Shown: piece after piece, positions 1 to 9,666 of the stretch
Layout: every line of letters begins with the position of its first letter
How positions within the stretch are numbered: the stretch's first letter is position 1
Assembly: GCA_014730065.1 (NCBI GenBank)
Contig: WJIW01000603.1
Coordinates: 1-33,751 of the forward strand
DNA: 33,751 nucleotides
Source of the DNA: Armatimonadia bacterium
GTDB taxonomy: Bacteria > Armatimonadota > Zipacnadia > UBA1398
Reading direction: 5' to 3'
Made by a program: the position numbers and the translations under genes
Notes under the pieces: model-generated
What the model was told of the DNA's origin: nothing
Databases searched by the model: none
Seen by the model: only the letters and a program-made list of their open reading frames with translations

Positions 1-1357
1 GCCATAGAGGCAGCCCCGCCGGGTCCAGCTCCGCAGGCTCGGGCCCGCCCCTGTCGTCGAAGTACGTCTCCATGAGCCCCTGAGCTTCGAGGGCGGTGGC
101 AGCCACAAGTGCGGCGTCCCCCCTTTCCGGCCTCTCGCCCGGGCCCAGCCGGCCCGCCCGGCCCGCCATGGCCTCGAACTCGCTGCGGCTCACCCGGTCG
201 GCAACCCATCCACGCTCCCCCGGCGTCCAGCGCCGGGGATCGACGAGCACCACGTCCACAGGCAGGTTCACCCCCGAAGCCAGCGTTGTGGTCGCCACCA
301 GGCACCGCAGCTCCCCCGCGCGCGCAGCCTCCTCGACAACGGCCCGCAACTCGCCGGGAAGATCGCCGTGATGCACGCCGATGCCACGGGCGAGCAGCGG
401 GGCCAGTCGGGCCGCCGCCGTGGTCTCAGGGAGCTGGGCGAGCCGACGCAGTACCGGGGGGTCGCCCGCCTCCAGCTCCTCGGCCAGGTCGCGAGCCAGG
501 GCGTGACACTCGTGCTTGGAGGGCAGGAAGCACATGACACGCCGGCCCCGATCCAGCAGCTCCGCGGCTGCGGCCCGCATCTGGCCGCGGCGCACATCGT
601 CGGGCTCATCCCACTCATCGGCCGGCGAGTCATGGAGCCAGGTCTCGCGCTCCCACGGACGGTCGGGCGCCGCACGGTAATGGAAGACCCCGCCTTGTAG
701 CACCCCCACCCGGAGCGGCACGGGCCGGACATCATCGGTTACCTTCGCGACCCCAAGCTGCCCAGCCAGCCCCGGCGCGCCGCCCAGATCGGCCGTCAGG
801 CCCAGGAGCTGGGGCGTGCCGCCGTACCCCCGGACCTCGCTTAGGCAGTGGAGCACCCACTGAGCATGCCATCCGCGCACCGGGTCGCTCAGTGTCTGAA
901 GCTCGTCCAGCACCACCAGCGCGACCCCGTCCAGGTAGTCCGGCACCGAGACGAGAAGCGACGCCAACTTCTCGTATACCACCACGGCCACGTCGTAGTC
1001 TCGGCGGCGAAGCGCCCACTCGTGCTCCCGCCGCTCCCGCGTGCCGGCGACGACTCGCAGTCCGATCCCCTCGTACGCGTCCTCGAGGTCAGCCACCTTG
1101 TCTTCGACCAACGCCCGAGTCGGCAGGACGATGATGGCCCGCCCTCCCCCCACCACGGCCTTGAGCACCGCTAACTCAGCCACCAGGGTCTTGCCGGCCG
1201 AAGTGGGCGCCGCAACAAGCCCGTCACCCCCGCCCAAGATGTCCAGCTCTCGCACCGCTCGCTCCTGGACGGGCAGCAGCTCCTCGCCGTACCGCTCCAT
1301 CAAGGCGGCCAGCACCACCGGCGGCATCCCGAAGGCCTCGAGGCTCTCAATACGCAT
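1..1357 (-). CDS. Superfamily 2 DEAD/DEAH-box helicase, Ski2/Hel308-like (3' end truncated by window edge)
   Basis: Translated by hand because the frame is open at the edge and absent from the ORF track: MRIESLEAFGMPPVVLAALMERYGEELLPVQERAVRELDILGGGDGLVAAPTSAGKTLVAELAVLKAV...VVLDELQTLSDPVRGWHAQWV...GIGVHHGDLPGELRAVVEEAARAGELRCLVATTTLASGVNLPVDVVLVDP...MAGRAGRLG. Motif I APTSAGKT, motif II DELQ, motifs V/VI ATTTLASGVNLP and AGRAGR. SD GGGAGGTGG upstream of ATG. Confidence 0.9.
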   Translation of the reverse strand, partial: MRIESLEAFGMPPVVLAALMERYGEELLPVQERAVRELDILGGGDGLVAAPTSAGKTLVAELAVLKAVVGGGRAIIVLPTRALVEDKVADLEDAYEGIGLRVVAGTRERREHEWALRRRDYDVAVVVYEKLASLLVSVPDYLDGVALVVLDELQTLSDPVRGWHAQWVLHCLSEVRGYGGTPQLLGLTADLGGAPGLAGQLGVAKVTDDVRPVPLRVGVLQGGVFHYRAAPDRPWERETWLHDSPADEWDEPDDVRRGQMRAAAAELLDRGRRVMCFLPSKHECHALARDLAEELEAGDPPVLRRLAQLPETTAAARLAPLLARGIGVHHGDLPGELRAVVEEAARAGELRCLVATTTLASGVNLPVDVVLVDPRRWTPGERGWVADRVSRSEFEAMAGRAGRLGPGERPERGDAALVAATALEAQGLMETYFDDRGGPEPAELDPAGLPLW

Positions 1358-1380
1358 TGGTCCACCTCCCGCACCGGAAG

Positions 1381-1407
1381 CCTATAAAACATGTGTTTGC
1401 GTGTCAA
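1381..1407 (-). promoter_or_regulatory. Putative sigma70-type promoter for the helicase gene
   Basis: Minus strand reads TTGACA-CGCAAACACATGTTT-TATAGG: perfect -35, 15 bp spacer to TATAGG, or 17 bp to TAGGCT, then SD and ATG at 1357. Confidence 0.55.
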
Positions 1408-1493
1408 GGAGTCTCCGCCACTTTCTTCGCCAGCCGCATGCCGGACGCGAATGGTGCGGGCCATGATCGGAGCTCGGGGTGGGTGTCAGCGGG

Positions 1494-4400
1494 CTAATTC
1501 CGGCGGTACTCCGCGGGCTCGATGCCGACTTCACGGACAAGACGGTCCAGGAGGCTCGCCAGGGCCTCATCGTGGGCCCGGAGCTCATCGGGGCGGGCGC
1601 CATCGCGGAGCATGGTGACGATGGAGGCGTCCTCCTCCACTCCGGCCCCCTGGGCCTCCACGAGTGCCCCGGTCGCCTCGGCACGGACCTCTAGCAAGCG
1701 ATGGCTTGGCGACCCCGGTCCCGTCCGCACCGACGCTCCCGCAGAAAGGCGTCCCAGTACCTCAATGGCCTGGAGATAGCGCCTAGCCGAGGCAGTGATG
1801 TCGTCCCTCGCGCGAAGCACCCGCGCCAGCTCCAGGTGGGCGGTAGCCGCGCCCTCCAGGTAGTCGATAGCTTCGGAGTGCTCGGCCGCCGCTCGGAGCA
1901 GGTCCACACCACTCGCGTCGCCCTGGGCGGCCCGCACGCGCCCCAGGCCGAGTTTGGCCATGGCCAGCGGTTGGCGCGACCGGATCTCGTCGGCGACGTG
2001 TGTGGCCTCCTCGAAGGCCAGGTCGGCCTCCGATGGATGCCCTTGGAGGCGCAGGACCTCACCCAGGCTGACCATGGCCTCGGCGCGCACCCGCTTGCCA
2101 GTGGCCTGGCGTGAAGCCTCGTCGGCGATCCGCGCGTGCTGGAGCGCGTCGTCGGTCCGTCCCGCAGCGGCCAGAGCCAAGGCGTGACCTGCGTGACACC
2201 GGGTCATGTAGTCCATGTTCCCCAGCGGCTTGGCCGCCTCCAGCGCCCGCTGGCTCAGCTCGACGGCTCGCTCGGCGTCTCCCAGTTGCGCCAGCACCGT
2301 GCACTCGGCGAGCAGTGCGTCGAACAGGGCATCCTGGGACTGGGTCTCTTCGGCGATGACCACAGCCTCTCGGGCCGAGGCCAAGGCGTAATCGTACTGG
2401 CCCAGGGTGATTCGGCTCCACGCGATGTCCTTCAGGAGCTGGCCCTCCATGAAGCGGTTATCGGTCTCCCGGAAGACCTCCAGCACGTCCTCGGCGATCT
2501 CCAGGGCCTGATGGCACCGGCCCAGATAGTAGTGTATTAGGGCGTTGTTGGCCCGGGCGTAGGCCAGGCCGATGGGATCGACGGAGACGCCTTCCTCGTC
2601 GTCGGCGGCCATGTCCTCTACCTCGCGGAAGTACTCCAAGGCCTCGTCGTACTGATCCAGGTGCTGGAGACATGACCCGATGTTGATGAGCACAGCGACT
2701 TGTGTCCGCACATTAGGCCGGCTGCGGTTTGCCGATGCCCGCTCCGCCTCGAGAATCTGCCGGTACGTGGCCAGGGCCGCCGGGTAATCGCCGTACTGAT
2801 GCATGACCAGTGCCGCCGCCAGGTTGGTCCGGTGGATGCGGTCTCGGTGGGCGGTAACGGCCTGGATCTTCAGTGCGAGCCGGAAGTAGCGATCGGCCTT
2901 CGCGTAGTCCCCGAGCATGGTGTGGGCGTAGGCCATCTCGTGGAGGGCTTGGGATTCCACGTCGGGCGCCGATGCCGACATGGCCAGCTCCAAGGCCCGG
3001 TGGCAATCCTCGATGGCCATCGACGCCTCGCCCGTGCGGGTACGCACCGAGCCCCGCTCCACGTAGAAGGCCGCGGTGACGGCTTTGTAGTCGGGGTCGG
3101 AGGCCAGCTCTTCCAGCAGGGACAGGCCATGGGTGATGCGGTCGTGAAGCTCGCGGTTGAGGCCCAGTTTGAGGTCGGCCTCGATGGCCATACCCAGGTA
3201 AGGAATGGCCATGCGGCTGAGGCCGGCGCGCTCGAAGTGGAAGCCGATCACGTGGGCCTGGTGAGCGAGTCGATCGGCGTACAGATCCTCCATGGCCTGG
3301 GCGACCCGGCGATGGAGCTGGCTGCGTCGGCGGCGGGGGATCGAGTTGTAGGCTACCTCCTGGGCGAGGTGGTGCTCGAAGTCGTACTCCTCCTCCTGGC
3401 CCGAGCGTTTGCGCAGGAACCGAAGCCGCACCAAAGCCTCGACGGCCTCCTTGGGGTCGGCCCCAGCCTCTCCCACGGCAGCCAGCACGGGCAGGCGCAG
3501 GGGCGGCCCAACCACGGCCGCCAACTGGAGAACGCCGCGCCACTGGGGGCTCTCGTGGCCCAGGCGATCGAGGCGGGCCATGAGCAGCTCGTAGACCGTC
3601 GCCGGCACCGCACTCAAGTCGATCTCCTCGCTTGGCCCGTCGAGCTGCCCCGATGTGATGAGGTTGCGGACGATCTCCTCCAGGAAGAAGGGATTGCCCG
3701 CGGCCCGCTCCACGATCTCGTCCTGAACGCTCTGCTTGAGGCGGCGGCCCTCCAGCCGATCGGAGAGAAGCTCCAGGGACTCGGTGGGGCTCAGGCGACT
3801 GAGCTCGATGGAGGTCAGGCTGGGTGCCGACTCCCAGAAGGGCGCGTAGTCCAGGCGGTGGACGTATGCCACGAGCATCCGGCTATCGACCATGCGCTCG
3901 GTCAGCTCGACCAGGATCTCCTCGGACGCCGAATCCAGCCACTGGACGTCATCGATGACTACGAAGGTAGGCCGGTCCTGGCTCAGGGCCACCAGAAGCT
4001 CGACCACGGCCTCTTTGACCGTGGCTCGTAGCTCCCCGGCGTCCATGGCGTCCATGTCCGCGCCTGGGAAGCTCACGCCCAGCACCCACCCCAGGGCAGC
4101 GGGCCGGGTCTCGTCGGCCAGGTCCAGCTCTCTGAGGGCGGCGATGAGCTTGTTCCGCTGGGTCACGTCGGACTCCAAGTCGGCGATGCCACACGCCGAT
4201 CGGATGAGATCTCTGATGGGCAGGTACGGCACGTTATAGCCGAAGCTCAGGCAGTAGCCCTCGACGACCCGAGCGCCCTCGTCGCCGCAGCGCTTGGCGC
4301 ACTCGTGGATCAGCCGGGATTTGCCCACCCCGGCCTCTCCGGTGATGGCCAGGATCTGCCCCTCGCCACTCTGGGCGCGCTGCCACGCCTGCTCGATCTC

Positions 4401-5462
4401 CCGCTGCTGGGTCCGGCGGCCGACCATCCGGGACAGACCGTACCGAGCGGCCCGATCCAGCCGGCCCTCGCGACGGCGGAACCCCTTGACCACATAGGCC
4501 TGCACGGGCTCAGCGACGTTCTTCAGATCCAGACCGCCCATGCTCTCGAACTCGAAGGAGTCTCCGGCGCGATCCCGCACCTCCTGGGACACCAGAATGC
4601 CGCCGACCGGGGCCGCGGACTCCAGGCGCTGGGCGATGTTCACCGCCGTGCCCATCACATCGAAGCGACGGGTGCCGTCGGCCATGATCCCACCGGCCAT
4701 GACCTCGCCGGTGTTGATGCCGATACGAACCTTCAGGGGCGGATCGTCGGACTCGAGACCCGAGGGCCGGAACTCGGCCATGCGGTCCTGAATCTCCAGG
4801 GCGGCCCGGATGGCGCGCTCGGGGGCGTCCTCCAGAGCCAGGGGCGCGCCGAAGGTGATGAGGCACGCATCGCCGGCGGTCTTGACGAAGAACCCCTCGT
4901 ACTTGGTGAAGGCGATGTCCACGAACAGATCCCAGACCTGCTCCATGATCCGGGTGACGTCCTCATGGTCCATCTGGCCCGACATCCGGGTGTACCCCGA
5001 GACGTCGGCGTAGAATACCGTCGCTTCCCGCCGCTCGCCCTCCGACGCCGCGAGCCACTCGGCTTTCTGACGCTGCATGGCCTCGGCGGGGATCCGGGTC
5101 AGGATGTCCAGGGCATCGGCTGGCTCCGGCGCGGCGGGTGGCTCGGGCACCGGCGCTTGAGGGGCGGGCTCGATAGGCGGCGCGGGGGCCGGGGGCTGCT
5201 GCGGCCACTGCGGCACCGCTCCCGGCGCGGCGGGGGCGAAGGCCGCCGACTGTGGCGCCGGGCCGGCTTGGGCGGCGCCCGCCGCGGGAGCCTGGCCCGC
5301 CACCGCGCCCTGCACCAGACCCGTGCCGCAGTTGCCACAGAACCGGTCGCTCGGCCAGCATGCGGCCTGGCACCGGGGGCAGGCAGCAACGACCGGCACC
5401 CCACACTGGGTGCAGAATCGGTTGCCCAATCTGGCGGCGGCGCCGCAGCTCGAGCAGTACAC
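1494..5462 (-). CDS. Zinc-ribbon / class III adenylate-guanylate cyclase / AAA-type ATPase / TPR multidomain protein
   Basis: N-terminal CxxC ribbons (YCSSCGAAARLGNRFCTQCG, CPRCQAACWPSDRFCGNCG); cyclase domain ATVFYADVSGYTRMSG...KTAGDACLITFGAP...VMGTAVNIAQRLESA; P-loop ITGEAGVGKSRL and Walker B FVVIDDVQW; C-terminal TPR-like helices. GTG at 5462 preferred over the track start at 5534 because SD GGAGG lies 7 nt upstream and a promoter-like element overlaps the extended N-terminus. Confidence 0.9.
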   Translation of the reverse strand: MYCSSCGAAARLGNRFCTQCGVPVVAACPRCQAACWPSDRFCGNCGTGLVQGAVAGQAPAAGAAQAGPAPQSAAFAPAAPGAVPQWPQQPPAPAPPIEPAPQAPVPEPPAAPEPADALDILTRIPAEAMQRQKAEWLAASEGERREATVFYADVSGYTRMSGQMDHEDVTRIMEQVWDLFVDIAFTKYEGFFVKTAGDACLITFGAPLALEDAPERAIRAALEIQDRMAEFRPSGLESDDPPLKVRIGINTGEVMAGGIMADGTRRFDVMGTAVNIAQRLESAAPVGGILVSQEVRDRAGDSFEFESMGGLDLKNVAEPVQAYVVKGFRRREGRLDRAARYGLSRMVGRRTQQREIEQAWQRAQSGEGQILAITGEAGVGKSRLIHECAKRCGDEGARVVEGYCLSFGYNVPYLPIRDLIRSACGIADLESDVTQRNKLIAALRELDLADETRPAALGWVLGVSFPGADMDAMDAGELRATVKEAVVELLVALSQDRPTFVVIDDVQWLDSASEEILVELTERMVDSRMLVAYVHRLDYAPFWESAPSLTSIELSRLSPTESLELLSDRLEGRRLKQSVQDEIVERAAGNPFFLEEIVRNLITSGQLDGPSEEIDLSAVPATVYELLMARLDRLGHESPQWRGVLQLAAVVGPPLRLPVLAAVGEAGADPKEAVEALVRLRFLRKRSGQEEEYDFEHHLAQEVAYNSIPRRRRSQLHRRVAQAMEDLYADRLAHQAHVIGFHFERAGLSRMAIPYLGMAIEADLKLGLNRELHDRITHGLSLLEELASDPDYKAVTAAFYVERGSVRTRTGEASMAIEDCHRALELAMSASAPDVESQALHEMAYAHTMLGDYAKADRYFRLALKIQAVTAHRDRIHRTNLAAALVMHQYGDYPAALATYRQILEAERASANRSRPNVRTQVAVLINIGSCLQHLDQYDEALEYFREVEDMAADDEEGVSVDPIGLAYARANNALIHYYLGRCHQALEIAEDVLEVFRETDNRFMEGQLLKDIAWSRITLGQYDYALASAREAVVIAEETQSQDALFDALLAECTVLAQLGDAERAVELSQRALEAAKPLGNMDYMTRCHAGHALALAAAGRTDDALQHARIADEASRQATGKRVRAEAMVSLGEVLRLQGHPSEADLAFEEATHVADEIRSRQPLAMAKLGLGRVRAAQGDASGVDLLRAAAEHSEAIDYLEGAATAHLELARVLRARDDITASARRYLQAIEVLGRLSAGASVRTGPGSPSHRLLEVRAEATGALVEAQGAGVEEDASIVTMLRDGARPDELRAHDEALASLLDRLVREVGIEPAEYRRN

Positions 5463-5518
5463 GGGCACGCCTCCGTTACCCAGCCAGCACCCGCAGCTCC
5501 CGCTGACTGGCCCACGCG

Positions 5519-5548
5519 ATGCTGGCAAACACACAGGAAACTTGTCAA
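5519..5548 (-). promoter_or_regulatory. Putative promoter of the cyclase/ATPase gene
   Basis: Minus strand TTGACA (5548-5543), 18 bp spacer, weak -10 CAGCAT (5524-5519). Confidence 0.4.
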
Positions 5549-5636
5549 GCGACCTGCCCGGTTCACGCCGGGACGGGCCGCGTCTCCATTATGCCTCGTC
5601 TGGGGTCCGGAATGAGATGAACGCCCCGGGGGTTGG

Positions 5637-6782
5637 CTACGCCCGCCGGGCCTCCTCACGCTCGATGATCTCCCAGGCCTTCCGGTGGTAGTACCGGTAG
5701 CCCTCCAGCGGGGTGCCGTTAGGGATCCGATGGTCCAGGGCGAGCATGCAGCCACCGGAGGCCACCATGGGCGGGATCTTGTACTCCAGCTCCGCGTCGA
5801 TCTCGGCCGTCGTCCGCTGAAGCACGAACTTGTCCAGGCCGCCATAGAAAGCCAGCCGGTTCCCGAGCCGCTCGCGGATCGCCACGGTGTCCATCCCCGC
5901 CGCGGGCTCCATGGGATGCATGCAGTTGATGCCGGCCTCCACAAAGGCCTCCAGCACGGGGTTCATGTCACCATCGGAGTCTTGGTCGAAGAGCCGGGTG
6001 CCTCGGTCCCGTAGCATGTCCCATACCTTGCGGTAGTAGGGCTTGATGAACTCGCGCACCTGAGCCGGGCCGGCCAGGGGACCGCTCTTGCCGGCCATGT
6101 CCTCATGCACCGAGAGCTGGTCGATGACCACCCTCGCCGAGACCCGCTCCAGCACCCGATAGGCGGTATCGGACAAGGTACCCAGGATCGCGTGCATCAG
6201 CTCGGGGTCGTCGTGGTAGGTCATGCAAGCGGCCGCATCGCCCATGAGCTGGCGTGGGGTGTCGTACCCGCCGGGGATCCCCGCCACCGTCGCCCGGCCC
6301 GCTTCCAGGTGGCCCAGTGCCACGGCCTCCCAATCGCCCGCGAGCCGCTCCTCGGTGAACTCGAAGTGAGGCTTGATCCTCAGCCAGTCGTCCATGCTCC
6401 TAACGGGGTAGTCGAGGGGTAGTGCCAGAGTCGCCCGACCCTTGGGCAGCTTCATCCGGCGTCCCATGGCGTCCCGGTAGATGGTGTGGGCGTCGGTCTC
6501 CTCGAGCACCTCATGCTCACTGCCGCCGCGCCACCCCGTGCTCACGGGGATGCCGCCCATCATCGGGCATCGGTACCGGAAGGCTCGGAAGCTCAGCTCG
6601 TCCTCGGTGGCGCCCTGGGCCTCCCACTCCTCCTTGAGCCCGATCAGAGGCCCGAAGATCTCGGTGAAGAGGGCGCGGTCGTTTGCTTGGAAGGTCATGT
6701 GATCCAGGTACTCCTCGCGCCGAACCGAGCAGCCCCTCTCGATGGCGAGGTCTTGGTGCCGCGTCCACTTGAGCTGAGCCAT
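5637..6782 (-). CDS. Uroporphyrinogen decarboxylase (URO-D) family protein
   Basis: Start MAQLKWTRHQDLAIERG at 6782 after a GGAAGGGAAGAGG SD; URO-D-like features GIPGGYDTPRQLMGDAAACMTYHDDPELMHAIL, LFDQDSDGDMNPVLEAFVEAGINCMHPMEPAAGMD, RLAFYGGLDKFVL. Role in haem synthesis is not implied. Confidence 0.8.
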   Translation of the reverse strand: MAQLKWTRHQDLAIERGCSVRREEYLDHMTFQANDRALFTEIFGPLIGLKEEWEAQGATEDELSFRAFRYRCPMMGGIPVSTGWRGGSEHEVLEETDAHTIYRDAMGRRMKLPKGRATLALPLDYPVRSMDDWLRIKPHFEFTEERLAGDWEAVALGHLEAGRATVAGIPGGYDTPRQLMGDAAACMTYHDDPELMHAILGTLSDTAYRVLERVSARVVIDQLSVHEDMAGKSGPLAGPAQVREFIKPYYRKVWDMLRDRGTRLFDQDSDGDMNPVLEAFVEAGINCMHPMEPAAGMDTVAIRERLGNRLAFYGGLDKFVLQRTTAEIDAELEYKIPPMVASGGCMLALDHRIPNGTPLEGYRYYHRKAWEIIEREEARRA

Positions 6783-6828
6783 GCCTCTTCCCTTCCGCCT
6801 CGTGGGCTTCCCAGCGGCCGGCCGGGAA

Positions 6829-9498
6829 TCACATCCCGTCGCGCACATAGGCCAGCGGGAGCCGCACGAAGGTGATCGTCTCGTAGGGGCTCCCCTGACC
6901 CTTCTCGTATAGCAGGCCCACCGAGCCATCGGGCAGCACCGTGAGGCACGAGTAGGCCGAGGGGCCGGGGTGCACGAGCTTCGAGAAGGCCCATGTTGCG
7001 CCCTCGTCGTCGCTCAGGCGGACGGTCATCTCTACCCGCCCCTCGGTGGAGGCGGGGTTGGAGAACAGCACCCGCCGGTCGCCCGTGTCCGAAGGCTCGT
7101 AACGGATCAGCGAAGCCTGGCAGTGGGGCTCGGGAAGCGCCGGGTCCTCCTCGATGGCGGACCACGTGTCCCCGCCGTCATCGCTGGTGGCGATCATCCG
7201 CTGATCCGTTGGCAGCGTTCCGCCGTGGGTGCGCATATTGAGCAGCAGGGAGCCGTCGGTGCGCTCGATGACCTGGCATTCGTTGGTGCCATCCTCGGTC
7301 CGGCCACCGAGTTGCCACGACCCGCCGCCGTCGTCGGAGTAGATGGCGTGGGAGAAGTACCCGTCGGGGCCCTGGTGGTCGCAGGGGATGACCAGCCGGC
7401 CCTCATACGGCGGCACGCGCATCTGGATCCCCATTCCGGGGCCCGTAGCGTACCAGGTCCACTCGGGCCGCTTGGTGTCGGCGGTCAGCTCCCTGGGCGT
7501 ATCCCAGCTCAGCCCCTCGTCCTGGCTCCGGGTAACCCACACCGTCCGGGTGCCTTCGCTGGTGCCCCGAACGATCTCATGCTCCGAATCCTGGCCCAAG
7601 TTGTGGGTCAGCAGCAGCCACAGGGTGCCGGTCTCCCTATCCTCCACGATGCATGGATTGCCGCAGGTGTTGCCGCGATCACTCCACACGACCTGCTGAG
7701 GTGACCAGGTGCGTCCCCCGTCGGTGGAGCGCCGGAGGAGCAGGTCGATGTCGCCGCTGTCCGATAGCCCATCGGCCCGCCCCTCGCAGAAGGCGAGAAC
7801 CGTGCCGTCGGAAGTGGTGTAGAGGGCCGGGATGCGGTAGATGGCGTAGCCCCGCTGGCCGGAGATGAAGAGCGGCTCCTGGCGCGGCTTCAGGGTAGCG
7901 GCTTGCTGATCCAGGTCGATGAGCCGGAAACGCACGGCGATGACCGAGGGTGGCGCCCCCGCCTTCAGCGGCGCGTACGTTACCGCCACAAAGCTGCCAT
8001 CGGGCAGCCGCTCCAGACCCGCGTATCCCGTGTCCGCCGGCTTCCCGTAGCTGGTGAGCAGCCGGGCCCGGTACTCCCCCTCCCGCCCCTCGACCAGATC
8101 ATCGAACCGGCCCACCCATACCACGAAGTCGCCCCGGGTGGGGCTGTCCTGCGCCATGTCCCGGAAAGTGATGAGCAGCCGGCCATCCTCGGCGTACCGC
8201 GGCATGTGGCGGTCGCCTGTGAGGCTCGCCGGTAGCTCCACGGGGGCGGTCCACGTCTCGCCTTCGTCATCACTGAAGCTAATGAGAGAGTTGTACCGGC
8301 GCGAGTTCTCCCGGATCAGCATGGCGATCCGCTCGCCATCGGGCGACTTCACCACGGCTGGCTCGCAGGGCCGCCCGGCGGGGTAGCGCAGAACGACCTC
8401 CTCCGGCTCCCACGTGAGGCCCCCGTCACGAGAGACGCTCTGGCGGATCGTCCAGTCGTCATCATCCCGGCTGTGGTAGACCGCCAGGAGCCGTCCGCCG
8501 GAGATGGGTACGATGGTGTTGGGAGCCACCACACAGTGAAGGCCATTTGGCTGGAGGGGCGTCCAGGTCTCGCCGCCGTCCTCGGAGACGGCCTGGCGCA
8601 TCACCCGGTCGTCGGTCCGACCGCCCTCCATGATGATGAGCCGCTCCACCCCGTCGGGGCCGATGAGCCGGTGAATGGACGGGCAGTTGTTGGCCGTGCT
8701 CCAGTTGTCCGGCACCGGCAGCCGGTCGGACCAGGTCTCGCCGCCGTCATCGCTTCGCTTGAGCACCGCCGCTGGGCCGCCGTGCCCCAGGGGATAAGTC
8801 GTGTAGATCGTCCGGACATCGCCCATCAGGACCGTGGTCGGGTGGCCCAGGTACTGGCCCGGCACATGGTCGACGACGACCTGCTTCCGGGAGTCGAAGG
8901 CCAGGTCGATCTGGGGTATGGAGAAGCGTGTGGGCTGACTGCGCTCGGGCACGGGCTCGGTCATGTTCCCCTCCGCTCTGAAGTCGGTCACGCGCATGGT
9001 GGCTCGCCAGGGCCGCAGTCCGACGGAGCCGATGGCCGCGGAGCCGATCTCGTGCTGGACGATCCGCTCGCCATCGATGTAGATGGCCAGCACCTCGCCG
9101 CGGCGGGCGGCGGTCAGGCGGAAGTACTCGTCTTCATCGACCGACGGGAGGTCCTCCAGCATGATCGTCGGGCCGCCGAAGAGCGGCCCTTCGATGAAGG
9201 GATGACCCGTCCGGCCCTCCAGCCCGAAGTGGCTGGCGCCGAGAGCCAAGCTCGCCGCGCTGCCCCCGAGACCGGTGACCGACAGCCGGGCGGTGACGGT
9301 GAAGTCGCCCTCCCCGACGTCCAAGCCACCCCATAGGTAGTTGTTTGTGCCCGAGCACACCAGGGCGCCGCCCCGCTGCTGCCACGGTGCGCCCTCGGCC
9401 CGGACGAGTAGTGGCTCTCCGTCTTGAACGAAGACGGCTGGCCCTGCGAAGGCGGGCACACAGCATAGCGCTAACGCGATGGACAGAATGGCACGCAT
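6829..9498 (-). CDS. Secreted exo-alpha-sialidase (GH33-type) with N-terminal concanavalin-like region and two BNR/Asp-box propeller halves
   Basis: Signal peptide MRAILSIALALCCVPAFAG; at least nine Asp-box-like S/VxDxGxTW motifs; C-terminal half has YRIPALYTTSDGTVLAFCEGR, GDIDLLLRRSTDGGRTW, NECQVIERTDGSLLLNMR and YSCLTVLPDGSVGLLYEKG. SD GAGGAGG before ATG at 9498. Confidence 0.9.
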   Translation of the reverse strand: MRAILSIALALCCVPAFAGPAVFVQDGEPLLVRAEGAPWQQRGGALVCSGTNNYLWGGLDVGEGDFTVTARLSVTGLGGSAASLALGASHFGLEGRTGHPFIEGPLFGGPTIMLEDLPSVDEDEYFRLTAARRGEVLAIYIDGERIVQHEIGSAAIGSVGLRPWRATMRVTDFRAEGNMTEPVPERSQPTRFSIPQIDLAFDSRKQVVVDHVPGQYLGHPTTVLMGDVRTIYTTYPLGHGGPAAVLKRSDDGGETWSDRLPVPDNWSTANNCPSIHRLIGPDGVERLIIMEGGRTDDRVMRQAVSEDGGETWTPLQPNGLHCVVAPNTIVPISGGRLLAVYHSRDDDDWTIRQSVSRDGGLTWEPEEVVLRYPAGRPCEPAVVKSPDGERIAMLIRENSRRYNSLISFSDDEGETWTAPVELPASLTGDRHMPRYAEDGRLLITFRDMAQDSPTRGDFVVWVGRFDDLVEGREGEYRARLLTSYGKPADTGYAGLERLPDGSFVAVTYAPLKAGAPPSVIAVRFRLIDLDQQAATLKPRQEPLFISGQRGYAIYRIPALYTTSDGTVLAFCEGRADGLSDSGDIDLLLRRSTDGGRTWSPQQVVWSDRGNTCGNPCIVEDRETGTLWLLLTHNLGQDSEHEIVRGTSEGTRTVWVTRSQDEGLSWDTPRELTADTKRPEWTWYATGPGMGIQMRVPPYEGRLVIPCDHQGPDGYFSHAIYSDDGGGSWQLGGRTEDGTNECQVIERTDGSLLLNMRTHGGTLPTDQRMIATSDDGGDTWSAIEEDPALPEPHCQASLIRYEPSDTGDRRVLFSNPASTEGRVEMTVRLSDDEGATWAFSKLVHPGPSAYSCLTVLPDGSVGLLYEKGQGSPYETITFVRLPLAYVRDGM

Positions 9499-9666
9499 GG
9501 ACGCCTCCTCGTCCCGGTGGTTCGCGCGGGCGGCCCCGAGACCCTCGCCCTTGCAGGTAAGCTCTGGTACCGTTCGGAACACTTATCGGGAGTCTAGGGT
9601 TACCAGCGAGGTGGAGGATCGCGTGGTCTGAGGCAACCCAGCGCCGGCGGGGACGGGGGGACATTC

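Noticed and set aside
2700-4031. 443-aa + ORF
   Set aside because: Antisense to the well-supported cyclase/ATPase/TPR gene; composition typical of a GC-rich shadow frame, no recognisable domain.
4305-5615. 436-aa + ORF
   Set aside because: Antisense shadow of the cyclase gene; Gly/Arg-rich low-complexity translation without domains.
9499-9666. Promoters for the sialidase/kinase divergent pair
   Set aside because: No -35/-10 pair with acceptable spacing could be defended by eye.
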